Assembly: GCA_002408185.1 (NCBI GenBank)
Contig: DHQV01000055.1
Coordinates: 69,598 to 133,597 of the forward strand
Reading direction: 5' to 3'
Length of the DNA stretch: 64,000 nt
Source of the DNA: Deltaproteobacteria bacterium UBA5329
GTDB taxonomy: Bacteria > Desulfobacterota > Syntrophorhabdia > Syntrophorhabdales > Syntrophorhabdaceae
The position numbers and the translations under genes were made by a program. Shown one piece after another: positions 41,892 through 51,665 of this stretch. Numbering within the stretch: the stretch's first letter is position 1; every line of letters starts with the position of its first letter. The notes under the pieces are model-generated. The model was not told the DNA's origin. It did no database searches and worked only from the letters and a program-made list of their open reading frames with translations.

Positions 41892-42017
41892 ATGCTTGAG
41901 AAAACACTTTTAAAAGAGATCATAGGCATATTAATGGGCAGCATCTTGTACCTGAGGTTGCCCGTCCGTGAACGGTTGGACATCGTCAGGCACCTTATGC
42001 GGTTAATGGGACGATGA
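41892..42017 (+). CDS. Possible 41-aa small protein
   Basis: A short frame beginning ATG behind GGGAG. The product has a hydrophobic stretch ('IIGILMGSILYLRLPV') followed by a basic helix ending 'HLMRLMGR'. No family is recognised. The length makes a chance frame quite possible. Confidence 0.35.
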   Translation: MLEKTLLKEIIGILMGSILYLRLPVRERLDIVRHLMRLMGR

Positions 42018-42119
42018 GTACAGAGGTCGCAAGCCCGCACATGAAGGTTGTGAGATAAGGATGAAATAGGGCCCTGCCTTGTCCCAAATCATCAGACTTT
42101 TCCCAGAAAACGGGACTGC

Positions 42120-42845
42120 TCAGCTTTTCAATAAAAATGCCCGGATAGCGCTATTGACCTCTCCCGGTTTCTCGATCATGACCATATGGCCCCCACTCTC
42201 GATACAAACAAGTTCGGCCCCCGGTATGTTATCATGCAGATATTGCGAATACCTTACAGGTGTGAAACGGTCCTCTGTGCCGCAGATGACGAGCGTAGGG
42301 ACGGACACCGAATGAAGCTGTTCCATGACATTGAAACCGTCGCATGCAGTAAAATCGTTAAAAATGGCCTTTGCATCGTTTTTCATGTATTCTGTGAAGA
42401 CCTTTTCTTTCAACTGTGCCGGAAAGGTTGGTGAAAAGGCGGTATCGATTATCATACGGGCCGTTTTTTCTTTATCTCTCAGGATTCCTTCCAATATTTC
42501 AGGGTAGACTTTCAGCCGCGCCCCGGTCCCGATAAGGACTATCCCCCGGGCGAGATCCGGATACCGTATGGCAAAATCGAGCGCGACGGCGCCGCCCATG
42601 GAATGTCCCGCAATAAATGCAGAGGTGATGCCATTGTCGTCAAATGCTCCTTTGAGAGCGTCGGCGTAGCCGGCAATTGAGGCTAACGATGGGCCGCGGG
42701 ATTTGCCATGGCCCGGCAGATCGACTAGGATAACCGTATTTGTCCCTTCAAAGTACGTTATCTGAAAGGCCCATGAGAGGGTGGAACCCCCTGCGCCATG
42801 AATAAACACTATGGGTATGCCGCTCCCGTATTCTTCTATCTCCAT
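42120..42845 (-). CDS. Alpha/beta-fold hydrolase
   Basis: A 241-aa alpha/beta hydrolase: oxyanion 'FIHGAGGS', nucleophile Ser in 'GHSMGGAV', acid 'CGTEDRFTP' and base 'SGGHMVMIEKP'. The family includes esterases, ring-cleavage-product hydrolases and acyltransferases. It starts 20 bp beyond gpmA on the same strand. Confidence 0.88.
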   Translation of the reverse strand: MEIEEYGSGIPIVFIHGAGGSTLSWAFQITYFEGTNTVILVDLPGHGKSRGPSLASIAGYADALKGAFDDNGITSAFIAGHSMGGAVALDFAIRYPDLARGIVLIGTGARLKVYPEILEGILRDKEKTARMIIDTAFSPTFPAQLKEKVFTEYMKNDAKAIFNDFTACDGFNVMEQLHSVSVPTLVICGTEDRFTPVRYSQYLHDNIPGAELVCIESGGHMVMIEKPGEVNSAIRAFLLKS

Positions 42846-42864
42846 AGACGCATGCTCCTTACGA

Positions 42865-43551
42865 TCACAAGTAGTAGTGTTTTACCGGCTGCAAGTCATT
42901 CGAGAATTCGTATACGAGAGGTTTGCCGGTCGGAATCTCGATCGCCGGTATCCCTTCGTCTGGTATGTTGTCGAGATGTTTCACGAGCGAACGAAGGCTG
43001 TTGCCGTGTGCGGAAACTATTATTTTCGCCCCGCGGGCAAGTATCGGCACTATCGTATTCTCCCAGTACGGCATGACGCGGATGCCGGTATCCTTCAGGC
43101 TTTCGGCAACGGGAAGCTCTTCCGGGGCCAGTGCATCGTATCGCGGGTCATTTCCCGAGAACCGTTTATCTGTACGTTCAAGCGGAGGGGGAGGAATGTC
43201 AAAGCTTCTCCTCCAGAGCATAACCTGCTCCTTGCCGTACTTGTCGGCTGTCTCGGCTTTATTGAGGCCCTGTAATGCCCCGTAATGCCGTTCATTGAGC
43301 CTCCAGCTTTTTCGCGTAGGTATCCACATCCTGTCTATTTCCTCGAGAACGATCCACAGTGTTCTGATCGCCCTTTTCAAAACGGATGTAAATGCGACGT
43401 CGAATGTGAACCCGGCATCCTTGAGCAGCCTGCCGGCCGCCCTGGCCTCTTCAACCCCTTTTTCAGACAGGTCGACGTCCGTCCAGCCCGTAAATCTATT
43501 TTCGAGGTTCCACTCGCTTTCGCCATGACGCAATAAGACCATTCGTAACAT
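42865..43551 (-). CDS. gpmA: 2,3-bisphosphoglycerate-dependent phosphoglycerate mutase
   Basis: A 228-aa cofactor-dependent phosphoglycerate mutase of glycolysis and gluconeogenesis, with the phosphohistidine motif '[18 protein letters not shown]' at the N-terminus, '[17 protein letters not shown]' and the second His in '[11 protein letters not shown]'. Length matches the family. AAAGGAG is 7 bp upstream of the ATG. Confidence 0.96.
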   Translation of the reverse strand: MLRMVLLRHGESEWNLENRFTGWTDVDLSEKGVEEARAAGRLLKDAGFTFDVAFTSVLKRAIRTLWIVLEEIDRMWIPTRKSWRLNERHYGALQGLNKAETADKYGKEQVMLWRRSFDIPPPPLERTDKRFSGNDPRYDALAPEELPVAESLKDTGIRVMPYWENTIVPILARGAKIIVSAHGNSLRSLVKHLDNIPDEGIPAIEIPTGKPLVYEFSNDLQPVKHYYL

Positions 43552-43566
43552 AACAGACTCCTTTGT

Positions 43567-44457
43567 TTACAATTGATCGACCCGGTAACCTTCTTTCCGG
43601 AGAAGCTCGATAATGCCCTCATCGCCGACCATGTGACCGGCCCCGACAACGACGAATACCCGCCCACCGGACTTAAGGTAGGTCGATATCCTTTTTGTCA
43701 TGTTCCGGTTCCTGTCGGTCATGATCTTTTTATAAACCATTCTGAAACGGCCATCATTTTCGATCGACCGCATGAGGATGGATTCTATACGGTCGGCGTC
43801 TCCCGTTCTCCAGGCGGCCATCAGGGCGTCGACCTGTTCCCCGATAGACCTCAGATCTTTGGTCGTATAGAGCAGGAAAGATTCCTGCTCGCTCTCGGGT
43901 AAACTCGCGAGAAGGTCGACCTGGTATTCCATACTTTCGAGTTCAACGATCTTTTTTCGCCCCGATGCCCTGGTCAAGAAGTACTTGTCGATACCGTATT
44001 TCATGTCATAGCCGGACCGCATAAGTTCCATTGATGACATTGTTATCCCGAGGAACCAGGGTTTGTGACGGTTAAGCACAGGTGCGGGAAGTCCCAGGCG
44101 CGCTGCTTCTTCCGCCACATATGCGTATGTGTTTCGGGTTATATGATTTGCGAGCGAGTCGTTGGGATCGTAAAAACCGGCCCGGCGAAGCATCTTGAGC
44201 GTGCCGTGCCCGACATTGTTGATGTCTGCTTCGACCGCCAGCGTATCGGATTCGTCGAACGCCCTCTCGATAACCGTGCTTAAGGGATATGCGTCTCTCT
44301 TCATGACATGTATGGAGCCGAGGAGGTAAACGGTAGAATCATCCGCCGTTGCCCGCCAGAGAAAATGTTTTTCCGCGGCCCGGGCCGCCTGTGGTGCAAG
44401 CAGGCATATGAGGAGAAACAGCGTGATCAGTAATGATTGATAACGGTCGTTTTTCAC
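43567..44457 (-). CDS. TraB/GumN family protein
   Basis: A 296-aa protein with an N-terminal signal peptide (residues 1-27, ending 'ARAAE'), so exported. It carries the family segments 'YLLGSIHVMK' with His, 'RHKPWFLG' and 'VVVGAGHMVGDEGI', which form the TraB/GumN (Tiki-like) metalloprotease-like site. It is the last of a three-gene operon (DUF898-M48-TraB), each overlapping the next by 4 bp. Confidence 0.88.
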   Translation of the reverse strand: MKNDRYQSLLITLFLLICLLAPQAARAAEKHFLWRATADDSTVYLLGSIHVMKRDAYPLSTVIERAFDESDTLAVEADINNVGHGTLKMLRRAGFYDPNDSLANHITRNTYAYVAEEAARLGLPAPVLNRHKPWFLGITMSSMELMRSGYDMKYGIDKYFLTRASGRKKIVELESMEYQVDLLASLPESEQESFLLYTTKDLRSIGEQVDALMAAWRTGDADRIESILMRSIENDGRFRMVYKKIMTDRNRNMTKRISTYLKSGGRVFVVVGAGHMVGDEGIIELLRKEGYRVDQL

Positions 44458-45575
44458 AGGGTCTCCTGACCTGGTACGCGAGCATTATAACAGATAACCT
44501 TTTCTGGCGGAAGATGATCGCGCGAAGATCGGTCCTGCTTTCCCGGTGCCTGTTCAAGCTTCTTGAGGCCCTCGATACGCTGCACGGTCTCGGGGTGGGT
44601 CGAAAACACACCGAGTTTAAGGGTCCGGGGATGGCTTGTGTCGATCTTCTGAAGAATATTCTGAAAGGGCCGGGTCCCTTTTCCCCGGGCGATCAGGAGC
44701 GCACCCGCCTCATGGTCGGCCTCGCGTTCAAAATCCCGTGAATACCCGTTCTCGATGAGCAATACGGGGAGAAAGGAGGCGAAGCTGGCGGTGGATGTGA
44801 CGTCGCCGGTCAGCAGTGTGACAAAGAAGAACACCCCGGTACTCTGCAGGATGCTCCTGAGAGCATGGCGCCGCTTGACGTGGCTGATCTCGTGGGCGAA
44901 GATCGCCGCAAGTTCATCATCGTCGTCGGAAAGCGCAACAAGTTCGTCGGTGACAACAACGATGCCGGACGGAAGTGCAAAGGCGTTCGCGCCGAACTGC
45001 ATCCCCCTGCGAAATACGATCGTGTAGTTTACGGCATGCGCCGGGTCTATCCGTGATACTACCTGTCCGAACAAAGACGTTATTTCCCCTTTCCGTTCGT
45101 CGTTAAGTGCGCTCGGCCCGAGAAATCTCTCATCGAACATCTTGAGTGCTTGTTTGCTGACTGATCGCGTCACGTGTAAAGGTACGGTCCGGGCGGCGTA
45201 ATTCGCCGCATAGGGTATGACATAACCGATGAGCCCGAACAGGGCGACAACGATCAGGAACGTGCAGACCGCAACAGCCATCCGGTGTGTCTCGAGATAA
45301 TGGACCCAATTCCACGAACGATTGATCCCCGTGGCCGTTTCAAGGGCATTGACGGCTTCATGGTCATGTGTCTCGAGCAATGCTCCGTTGGGAAGCCTGA
45401 TCAAACGTTTTGTCCGGCCAAGCGCCGGGTCGATGTGGATCGACCCGTATTCGACTTTGTAAAAGCTGTCCTGCATGTCGTCCGACAGAACCACCGCGCC
45501 GCCGTCAAACGCAACCCGCACGCGATATGCCCGGGATGTTCTTCCATCAAAATAGTCGGCGGCAAAATGGATCAT
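44454..45575 (-). CDS. M48-family zinc metallopeptidase
   Basis: A 373-aa membrane-anchored metallopeptidase: N-terminal soluble domain (about 1-95), one membrane helix near 105-130, then the catalytic domain with 'FAHEISHVKRRHAL' (HExxH) and 'EREADHEAG' supplying the third ligand, as in HtpX/Oma1/BepA proteins. The start is ATG 45575, overlapping the DUF898 stop as ATGA; the frame runs far upstream but inside that gene. A role in envelope protein quality control is likely. Confidence 0.9.
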   Translation of the reverse strand: MIHFAADYFDGRTSRAYRVRVAFDGGAVVLSDDMQDSFYKVEYGSIHIDPALGRTKRLIRLPNGALLETHDHEAVNALETATGINRSWNWVHYLETHRMAVAVCTFLIVVALFGLIGYVIPYAANYAARTVPLHVTRSVSKQALKMFDERFLGPSALNDERKGEITSLFGQVVSRIDPAHAVNYTIVFRRGMQFGANAFALPSGIVVVTDELVALSDDDDELAAIFAHEISHVKRRHALRSILQSTGVFFFVTLLTGDVTSTASFASFLPVLLIENGYSRDFEREADHEAGALLIARGKGTRPFQNILQKIDTSHPRTLKLGVFSTHPETVQRIEGLKKLEQAPGKQDRSSRDHLPPEKVICYNARVPGQETL

Positions 45576-46633
45576 AGGCCGATCTCTATTCCAATAAAGT
45601 CGGTCGCCGCATCGCCGAGCGCCGTTTGATCGGATCCAGGGGACCCGCTGAACGTGTCGAGGTCCTGCAGGGAGACTACGCTCAGGTTCTCGAGGATATA
45701 CTTCAGCCGGCGTATTTTGGCCCAGGGAATGAGAAGCCCCAGGGAAAAGACGATCGCGGCGATATTCGTTATCCTGATAAAAAGAAGACGGCGTGCCGTG
45801 AATGTGCTCCTGAACCGCAGGCTCCCGAAGCGCGTCTGTGACCAGCAATGATTCATGGTTATCGCATATATGGCGGCCTGCAGCGTGTAGAGGATAATGG
45901 CGGCGAGAAAAGAACTGAAGAAAAGCGTATAGATAAGATTGACTGTGCCGGGTGAAGCCCCCGTACTCAGCGACAACCGCTGGAACCAGTACGAACCGGC
46001 CCAGTTGAAAAACACAAACGCTGAGATGCCCGTTATCGCGGCAATAAAATAGGCCCTGTAAAACGGTCCCCTGCTTCCCGAAAAAGAACTTGCCGTCGCG
46101 CCAAAGGCAAGGTTGTTGAAAAAGAACCTTTTTTTGTAGAATTGCCATGCAGGAAAGAATATGAAGAGCGTGCACGGGAGGATCCCCGCAAAGAGGAGGT
46201 AGGTTTCATAGCTCTCCCGAAGGCGTCCCAGAAATCGAAAGCGGATGTTTCTATACGATGTATTGTGTGCGTTGAATCTCAGCGATTTGTAAACGAGGAA
46301 CGGAAAGATGAAACCGAAGATGACGAAAAGCGCCCCGGCCATGACAGGTTCAAATTTTTTAGTTGCGACATATGTAATGAACATTCCGGCAATGATCAAA
46401 TTTCCTTTCAGTATGGCGGCAGGCCTTCCGTGAAAGGTGAAAGGATGCCCCGCGAGATTCGTATTTGCCCAAATATACCTCCGGGTCCGCACCTTCGCCC
46501 ATGCCGCGTATATCCCGAGCGTGATGATCGTCAGGAAGAGATTGACCATCCATATCCTGAAATACTCGCTTGCAGAAGCAGTGAACTCGAAGCTATACGT
46601 TTTAGGGGCCGCAGAGGGGTAGTCCGGATCCAT
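45572..46633 (-). CDS. DUF898 (YjgN-like) membrane protein
   Basis: A 353-aa polytopic membrane protein with about eight helices. The YjgN hallmarks are repeated: 'LFLTIITLGIYAAWAKVRTRRYIWANT' and 'FSLGLLIPWAKIRRLKYILENL' (GIYxxWAKxRxxRY). Function not settled; it is the first gene of an operon with an M48 protease and a TraB/GumN protein. Confidence 0.88.
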   Translation of the reverse strand: MDPDYPSAAPKTYSFEFTASASEYFRIWMVNLFLTIITLGIYAAWAKVRTRRYIWANTNLAGHPFTFHGRPAAILKGNLIIAGMFITYVATKKFEPVMAGALFVIFGFIFPFLVYKSLRFNAHNTSYRNIRFRFLGRLRESYETYLLFAGILPCTLFIFFPAWQFYKKRFFFNNLAFGATASSFSGSRGPFYRAYFIAAITGISAFVFFNWAGSYWFQRLSLSTGASPGTVNLIYTLFFSSFLAAIILYTLQAAIYAITMNHCWSQTRFGSLRFRSTFTARRLLFIRITNIAAIVFSLGLLIPWAKIRRLKYILENLSVVSLQDLDTFSGSPGSDQTALGDAATDFIGIEIGL

Positions 46634-46779
46634 GATCTGACTATTATAAACGCGAAAAAACTAAATTTAAACGGATTTCTCTCATGGTCCCGATGATCGG
46701 GACGGCATGCACCGATCGTATTTAGGGCGATTTGACAATCCTCGATTTCGTGCATATCTAACGGTAACAAGGGGTTTTT

Positions 46780-47550
46780 ATGACAGCGCGCGCCATCTGG
46801 AAGGGCCTGATACATTTCGGGGAATACAGCATACCTGTCAAGCTTTACACGGCGGTCCGGGAGCAGCGGATACAGTTCCATCTCCTGCACAGCAGTGATC
46901 AGGCAAGGCTCAAACAGCAGATGGTATGTGCATACGAGCACATACCCGTTCCCCGGGAGGAACAGGTAAGGGGCTTCGAATGGGAGGACGGCAGATATGT
47001 CATCGTAAACGATGATGAATTGAAACGGTTCGAACCGGAGGACAGCCGGTTGATAGAGGTCCATGAATTCGTAAAGGCTGGCGACATCGACCCTCTGTAT
47101 TTCGAAAGGGTGTATTATCTCGGGCCCGATGCTTCACAGAAGGAATACGACGTTCTTGCAGCCGCCCTGTCCGATACGGGCATGGAAGGGATATGTACCT
47201 GGACAATGAGGAAGAGAACATATTTCGGGTCGTTGAAAGTACGGGGAAAGGCGATACGGCTGATCACGCTGAGATATACAGACGAGGTTGTGGCAGCGAC
47301 ATCGCTTGACCTTTCCCCTGCCCGGCTATCCGAAAAGGAGTTGAAGGCGGGGTCCGACCTCGTCGGGGCGCTCGCCGGCCCTTTCCGGCCGGAGACATTC
47401 GAGAACGAGCACCAGAAGAGACTGCAGGAAATGATAGACAAGAAAGCGGCCGGAGAAAAGATATCCATTTTCCGCCCGAAGAAGAAGAAAACGACCGCAC
47501 CCGACCGGCTCCTCGAAACACTTGAGGCAAGCCTTAGGAAAGTCGGGTAA
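46780..47550 (+). CDS. ku: Bacterial Ku protein (NHEJ), intact copy
   Basis: A 256-aa Ku homologue that forms a ring dimer around DNA ends. It begins 'ARAIWKGLIHFGEYSIPVKLY', contains the Ku fold core with 'YVIVNDDEL', and the strand pair that threads DNA ('ICTWTMRKRTYFGSLKVRGKAIRLITLRY'-type region, about 150-175), ending in a basic Lys-rich tail. It is followed by a second ku and the two ligD parts. Confidence 0.93.
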   Translation: MTARAIWKGLIHFGEYSIPVKLYTAVREQRIQFHLLHSSDQARLKQQMVCAYEHIPVPREEQVRGFEWEDGRYVIVNDDELKRFEPEDSRLIEVHEFVKAGDIDPLYFERVYYLGPDASQKEYDVLAAALSDTGMEGICTWTMRKRTYFGSLKVRGKAIRLITLRYTDEVVAATSLDLSPARLSEKELKAGSDLVGALAGPFRPETFENEHQKRLQEMIDKKAAGEKISIFRPKKKKTTAPDRLLETLEASLRKVG

Positions 47551-47576
47551 AAAACGACTTGAAGGGGACAGGAGGC

Positions 47577-48300
47577 ATGGCGGTTCACGAACTGTGGACA
47601 GGGACGGTCAGTTTCAGCCTCGTTGCAATTCCCGTTCAACTGGTGAGTGCTGTTGCGGCCAGCCGTATATCATTCCGGATGCTCCATGCAAAAGACTACG
47701 CGCCGCTGTCCCGAAGAATGCTCTGCCCGGTCGAGGGAAAGATCGTGCCCTTGCATGAGATCGTACGGGGATTCGAGATCGCCCCGGACAAATATATTGT
47801 CATGACCCGGGAAGAACTCGAATCGGTATCGCCCGAGCGCTCGAGGGCCATAGAGATAATCGATTTTATCGATATCGGTGATGTGGACCCGGTCTATTAT
47901 GGCCGCCCCTACTTCCTGGTCCCCGCGAAGGGAGGCGAAAAGGCCTATTCCCTGCTTGTCGAAGTGATGCGTGAAACCGGCCGGGCAGGCGCTTTCGTTG
48001 ATCACCCTTCATTACAGTGATGAAATCGTGCCGGAGGAAGAGATTTTATCGGAAAAGACCGGCCGGGCATGGCCCCGAGATACCGACGAGATGATAAAAG
48101 TGATCGAGAGTATGAGATCGGCATTCAAACCTGAGAGATATGCAAATGAACGCAAAGAGAAAATAGCCGGCCTCCTGGGAGAGAAAGCGAAAGAGCAGAT
48201 GGTGGAATCCCCGGTAACCGGGGAAGAGGTCCTGGAAGGCCCTGGAGACCTCGTTTCCGTTCTCCAGGAAAGCGTCCGCAAGGTGGAGGCGGCCCAATGA
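47577..48300 (+). pseudogene. Second Ku gene, disrupted by a deletion and frameshift
   Basis: The first frame (47577-48020) starts behind AGGAGG and encodes a Ku protein through 'MRETGRAG', then ends in an unrelated tail. The second frame (about 47969-48300) resumes with 'ALSLITLHYSDEIV' and continues to a normal Ku C-terminus. Compared with the intact neighbour, about 20 residues between these points are missing and the frame has shifted, removing the DNA-threading beta strands. Both pieces keep Ku-like sequence, so the loss looks recent. A sequencing error cannot by itself explain a missing segment of about 60 bp. Confidence 0.8.
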
Positions 48301-49199
48301 AGAAGACGACGGCCAGTGTTGGGGAGAGGTGCCTGCCGCTTTCAAACCTGGACAAGGACCTCTATCCCTCGTTCGGTTTTACAAAGGCGCATGTCCTGGA
48401 ATACTACCGAAGGATATCGCCGTGCATCCTCCCTCATCTGAAGGACCGCGCATTGACGCTCAAACGCTATCCCGACGGCGTAGAGGGAGATTTTTTTTTC
48501 GAGAAGCGCTGTCCCCGCTATCGTCCCTCATGGATCGAAACTGCAGACGTGGTTCACTCCGATGGAAGCTCACGGACGGCATGTCTCGTTAACGACCTGG
48601 ATGCCTTGATCTGGGTCGGGAACCTTGCGTCATTGGAACTGCATGTACCCATGGCGCGGGCGTCAACGCCCGAGACGCCGGATTTCATGGTCTTCGACCT
48701 TGACCCCGGTGAGAGTGTGGATATCCTTGGATGTGCGCATGTGGCATTTATGCTGCGCAGCGTTCTCGCGGGCCTCAACCTCCGGTCGTACCCGAAGACC
48801 TCCGGTAAAAAAGGCCTCCACGTCTATGTGCCTTTGAATAACGACGAGGTGACGTTCGACGATACCAAAAAGTTCTCACGCACCATTGCAGAGGTTATGC
48901 AGCGAAATTACCCGGATAATATTACGGCCGTAATGGCCAAAGACAGGAGAAAAGGGAAGGTATTTATAAACTGGGCGCAAAATGGAGCTTCGAACACAAC
49001 CGTCTGTGCATATTCGCTCCGGGCGGCCCTGAAACCAACCGTATCGACGCCGCTTACATGGGACGAGGTGGATGATCTTGCAGCTAAGGGCCATCCCGGT
49101 CGCCTCCAGTTCATATTTTCGCAGGTGGTGGACAGGGCTGAAAAATACGGTGATCTTTTTGCGGATGTCCTGGAACAAAGGCAGAAACTTCCCTATTGA
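48297..49199 (+). CDS. LigD polymerase domain protein (stand-alone)
   Basis: A 300-aa archaeo-eukaryotic-primase-type polymerase (PolDom) that fills gaps during NHEJ. The metal-binding 'VFDLDPGESV' (DxD), the nucleotide-binding 'SGKKGLHVYVPL' His and a third acidic site are all present. It overlaps the end of the broken ku by 4 bp and is followed 4 bp later by the ligase part. In many bacteria the two are fused. Confidence 0.93.
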   Translation: MKKTTASVGERCLPLSNLDKDLYPSFGFTKAHVLEYYRRISPCILPHLKDRALTLKRYPDGVEGDFFFEKRCPRYRPSWIETADVVHSDGSSRTACLVNDLDALIWVGNLASLELHVPMARASTPETPDFMVFDLDPGESVDILGCAHVAFMLRSVLAGLNLRSYPKTSGKKGLHVYVPLNNDEVTFDDTKKFSRTIAEVMQRNYPDNITAVMAKDRRKGKVFINWAQNGASNTTVCAYSLRAALKPTVSTPLTWDEVDDLAAKGHPGRLQFIFSQVVDRAEKYGDLFADVLEQRQKLPY

Positions 49200-49203
49200 G
49201 AAG

Positions 49204-50829
49204 ATGGGGCTGAAAGACTATACATCCAAACGAAAATTCGCGAAAACACCCGAGCCTCCGCCGGGGCCAGTTCATAAAGGTGACCGGCTTATTTTTGTTG
49301 TCCATAAACATGCCGCCCGCACCTTGCACTATGACCTGAGGCTCGAACTGGGCGGCGTGCTGAAAAGCTGGGCGGTGCCGAAAGGGCCGTCGCTTGACCC
49401 GAGCGTCAAGCGGCTGGCTGTGATGGTCGAGGACCATCCGTATGATTACAAGGACTTTGAGGGTGTCATACCCGAGGGCAACTACGGTGCGGGGAGCGTG
49501 ATCATCTGGGATAAAGGCTACTTGAGGCACCCGGAAGATGAAACCTGGACGGCCAGTGAGAGGCTGCTGGAACAGGGACTGAACGCGGGTAATCTGAAAT
49601 TTGTCCTTGAAGGGGAGAAACTGCATGGCCAGTTCGCCCTCGTAAAAACAGGTAAAGACCAGCGATCGTGGCTTCTTGTAAAGAAAAAAGATGCTGGAGC
49701 GGTGGGAGGGAACATAGCCCGGGACAACCGCTCGGTCGTTTCGGAAAGGACACTCGAAGATGTATTCAGCGACGGTCCAGGGACAGCCCCCGGGCGCAAA
49801 ATGATGGAGCGTATCCGCAAAGAGGAGGCATCGGAAAAGGAAGACCTTTCCGATGCTCCGGTCGCTGATATGCCGCACCGCATACGACCCATGCTGGCGA
49901 CCCTCATCGAGGAACCGTTCAACGACAGGGAATGGATCTATGAGGTCAAATGGGACGGGTACCGGGCCATAGCCGAGATACGCGGCGGGGATGTATCTCT
50001 CTATTCCCGCAACCAGCTTTCGTTGAAGGACAGGTTTCCCGCCATCGATGAATCGCTGAAAAAGATACGGTTCGATGCCGTTCTCGATGGGGAGATCGTC
50101 GTTGTCGATGATGCCGGTTACCCCGATTTTCACCTGCTCCAGGACTATCGCAGATCGAAGACGGGACATCCCTTCTATTATGTTTTCGATCTCATCTATT
50201 TTGACGGCCATGACCTGACAGGCCTGCCGCTTATCAGGCGGAAGGAGATCTTGAAGAGGGCCCTTCCCTCGCTGCCCGGGATCCGGTACACGGACCATAT
50301 AGCCGGGGATGGAATAGTGTTCTTCGATATCGTGAAAGAAAAAGGGATTGAGGGGATGGTCGCAAAGCACTCAGGCAGCGTGTACCAGGCGGGCAGGAGA
50401 AGCACCCAATGGCTTAAAGTGAAATCGCGGATGACCCAGGAGGCTGTTATCGGGGGGTTTACCGAACCGGGCGGGGCACGGAAGCATTTCGGGGCGCTCG
50501 TCCTCGGGGTCTATGAGAGGCGCGACCTCGTACATATCGGTCGCACGGGGGGAGGGTTCAGCGATAAAGCCCTCTCCGAGATCCGGGAAAAGCTCGGTCC
50601 GCTTGTCCGCCCAACGTCTCCGTTCAGGGTAGAGCCGAAGACGAACAGGGCCGTAAAGTGGGTCGAGCCGCAAATTGTCTGTGAGGTCTTCTTTCACGGC
50701 TGGACCAACGACGGCCTTATGCGCCAGCCGACCTTTATACGCCTGCGTGAAGACAAATCACCGGGCGACGTAGTTCGCGAAAGGCCGGCAGGTAAAGGTG
50801 AAGTGCGGGGGCGCGGGAAGACGGCGTGA
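49204..50829 (+). CDS. ligD: LigD phosphoesterase-ligase protein
   Basis: A 541-aa NHEJ end-processing ligase. The 3'-phosphoesterase domain (about 15-175, 'KHAARTLHYDLRLE' and 'EDHPYDYKDFEGVIPEGNYG') is followed by an ATP-dependent ligase with the adenylated Lys in 'YEVKWDGYRAIAEI', 'LDGEIVV', 'EGMVAK' and a C-terminal OB fold. The polymerase domain is encoded by the separate upstream gene. I choose ATG 49204; the frame is open upstream inside that gene. Confidence 0.95.
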   Translation: MGLKDYTSKRKFAKTPEPPPGPVHKGDRLIFVVHKHAARTLHYDLRLELGGVLKSWAVPKGPSLDPSVKRLAVMVEDHPYDYKDFEGVIPEGNYGAGSVIIWDKGYLRHPEDETWTASERLLEQGLNAGNLKFVLEGEKLHGQFALVKTGKDQRSWLLVKKKDAGAVGGNIARDNRSVVSERTLEDVFSDGPGTAPGRKMMERIRKEEASEKEDLSDAPVADMPHRIRPMLATLIEEPFNDREWIYEVKWDGYRAIAEIRGGDVSLYSRNQLSLKDRFPAIDESLKKIRFDAVLDGEIVVVDDAGYPDFHLLQDYRRSKTGHPFYYVFDLIYFDGHDLTGLPLIRRKEILKRALPSLPGIRYTDHIAGDGIVFFDIVKEKGIEGMVAKHSGSVYQAGRRSTQWLKVKSRMTQEAVIGGFTEPGGARKHFGALVLGVYERRDLVHIGRTGGGFSDKALSEIREKLGPLVRPTSPFRVEPKTNRAVKWVEPQIVCEVFFHGWTNDGLMRQPTFIRLREDKSPGDVVRERPAGKGEVRGRGKTA

Positions 50830-50897
50830 ATGTGCATGTCGGGATTACCGGGTATTCTCAGGCCTTGCCGGAACGAAATACGTGACGGGTGCCCAAT

Positions 50898-51554
50898 ATG
50901 TCTCCGGTCCACCTGATATCCATACTATCGTTTGCAGTTTCTGCCAACTTCGACAACATCGGGGTCGGGGTCGCGTACGGGATCAGGGGAGCGTGTATCC
51001 CATTTCTTGCCAACTTTATCATTGCGTTCGTCAACTGCTCGGGGACGGTGGTCTCGATGGTCCTCGGGGCATCCATTGCCCGAATGTTCGAGCCGCGCTT
51101 ATCTGGCACGCTGGGCGGCCTCATTTTGATGTCCATCGGGATATGGGTCATCGTTCAAGGCCTGAGTCATCTCGACAGAAAAATATCGATCGAGGATGAA
51201 CTCAGCGAGAGGCTCGAGCGATTGTCGGGAATGAATATGCCGCGCAGAATTTGGGAGATGATCGTGAACCCCTTCGTGACGCATCCCGACTGCAGGGGAG
51301 CCATGGGCTTGGGAGAATCGTTCGTGGTCGGCCTCGGGCTGACAATGACGAACGTCGTTACCGGGCTGGCGGCCGGGATGATAGGATTGAACATTGTCCT
51401 GCTTACACTAGTCACCATGCTGTTCAGCATGGTCGCGATATGGCTGGGAAGGAGCGCCGGGAATTCCCGGGTTTTCCGCTGGCTGGGGCGGTACAGCGGT
51501 ACTGTTTCCGGTTTGCTCCTTATCGGAATAGGGGTGCTTGAAATGCTGGTATGA
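50898..51554 (+). CDS. MntP/YtaF-like membrane protein
   Basis: A 218-aa membrane protein with six helices in two repeats ('SFAVSANFDNIGVGVAYG' and 'GLGLTMTNVVTGLAAG'), the conserved Asp/Asn pair per repeat and a central hydrophilic loop (about 88-140). This is the YtaF/MntP cation-exporter layout. Sporulation genes are absent, so a transport role such as Mn2+ export is more plausible than a sporulation role; the substrate is unproven. ATG 50898 is preferred over the in-frame GTG 9 bp upstream. Confidence 0.78.
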   Translation: MSPVHLISILSFAVSANFDNIGVGVAYGIRGACIPFLANFIIAFVNCSGTVVSMVLGASIARMFEPRLSGTLGGLILMSIGIWVIVQGLSHLDRKISIEDELSERLERLSGMNMPRRIWEMIVNPFVTHPDCRGAMGLGESFVVGLGLTMTNVVTGLAAGMIGLNIVLLTLVTMLFSMVAIWLGRSAGNSRVFRWLGRYSGTVSGLLLIGIGVLEMLV

Positions 51555-51665
51555 AAACCAGGTGCGGTTATTCTTTTTTCAGGCAAAACACGCTGGGCGG
51601 AGAATTCTTGCCTTGAGACGGCCAATACAATTATAATCACGTATGGAAAATACCGGGTTCCCTGC

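Noticed and set aside
47971..48020. Programmed frameshift in the second ku
   Set aside because: About 20 residues of the fold are absent, so a slip of one base could not restore a functional protein.
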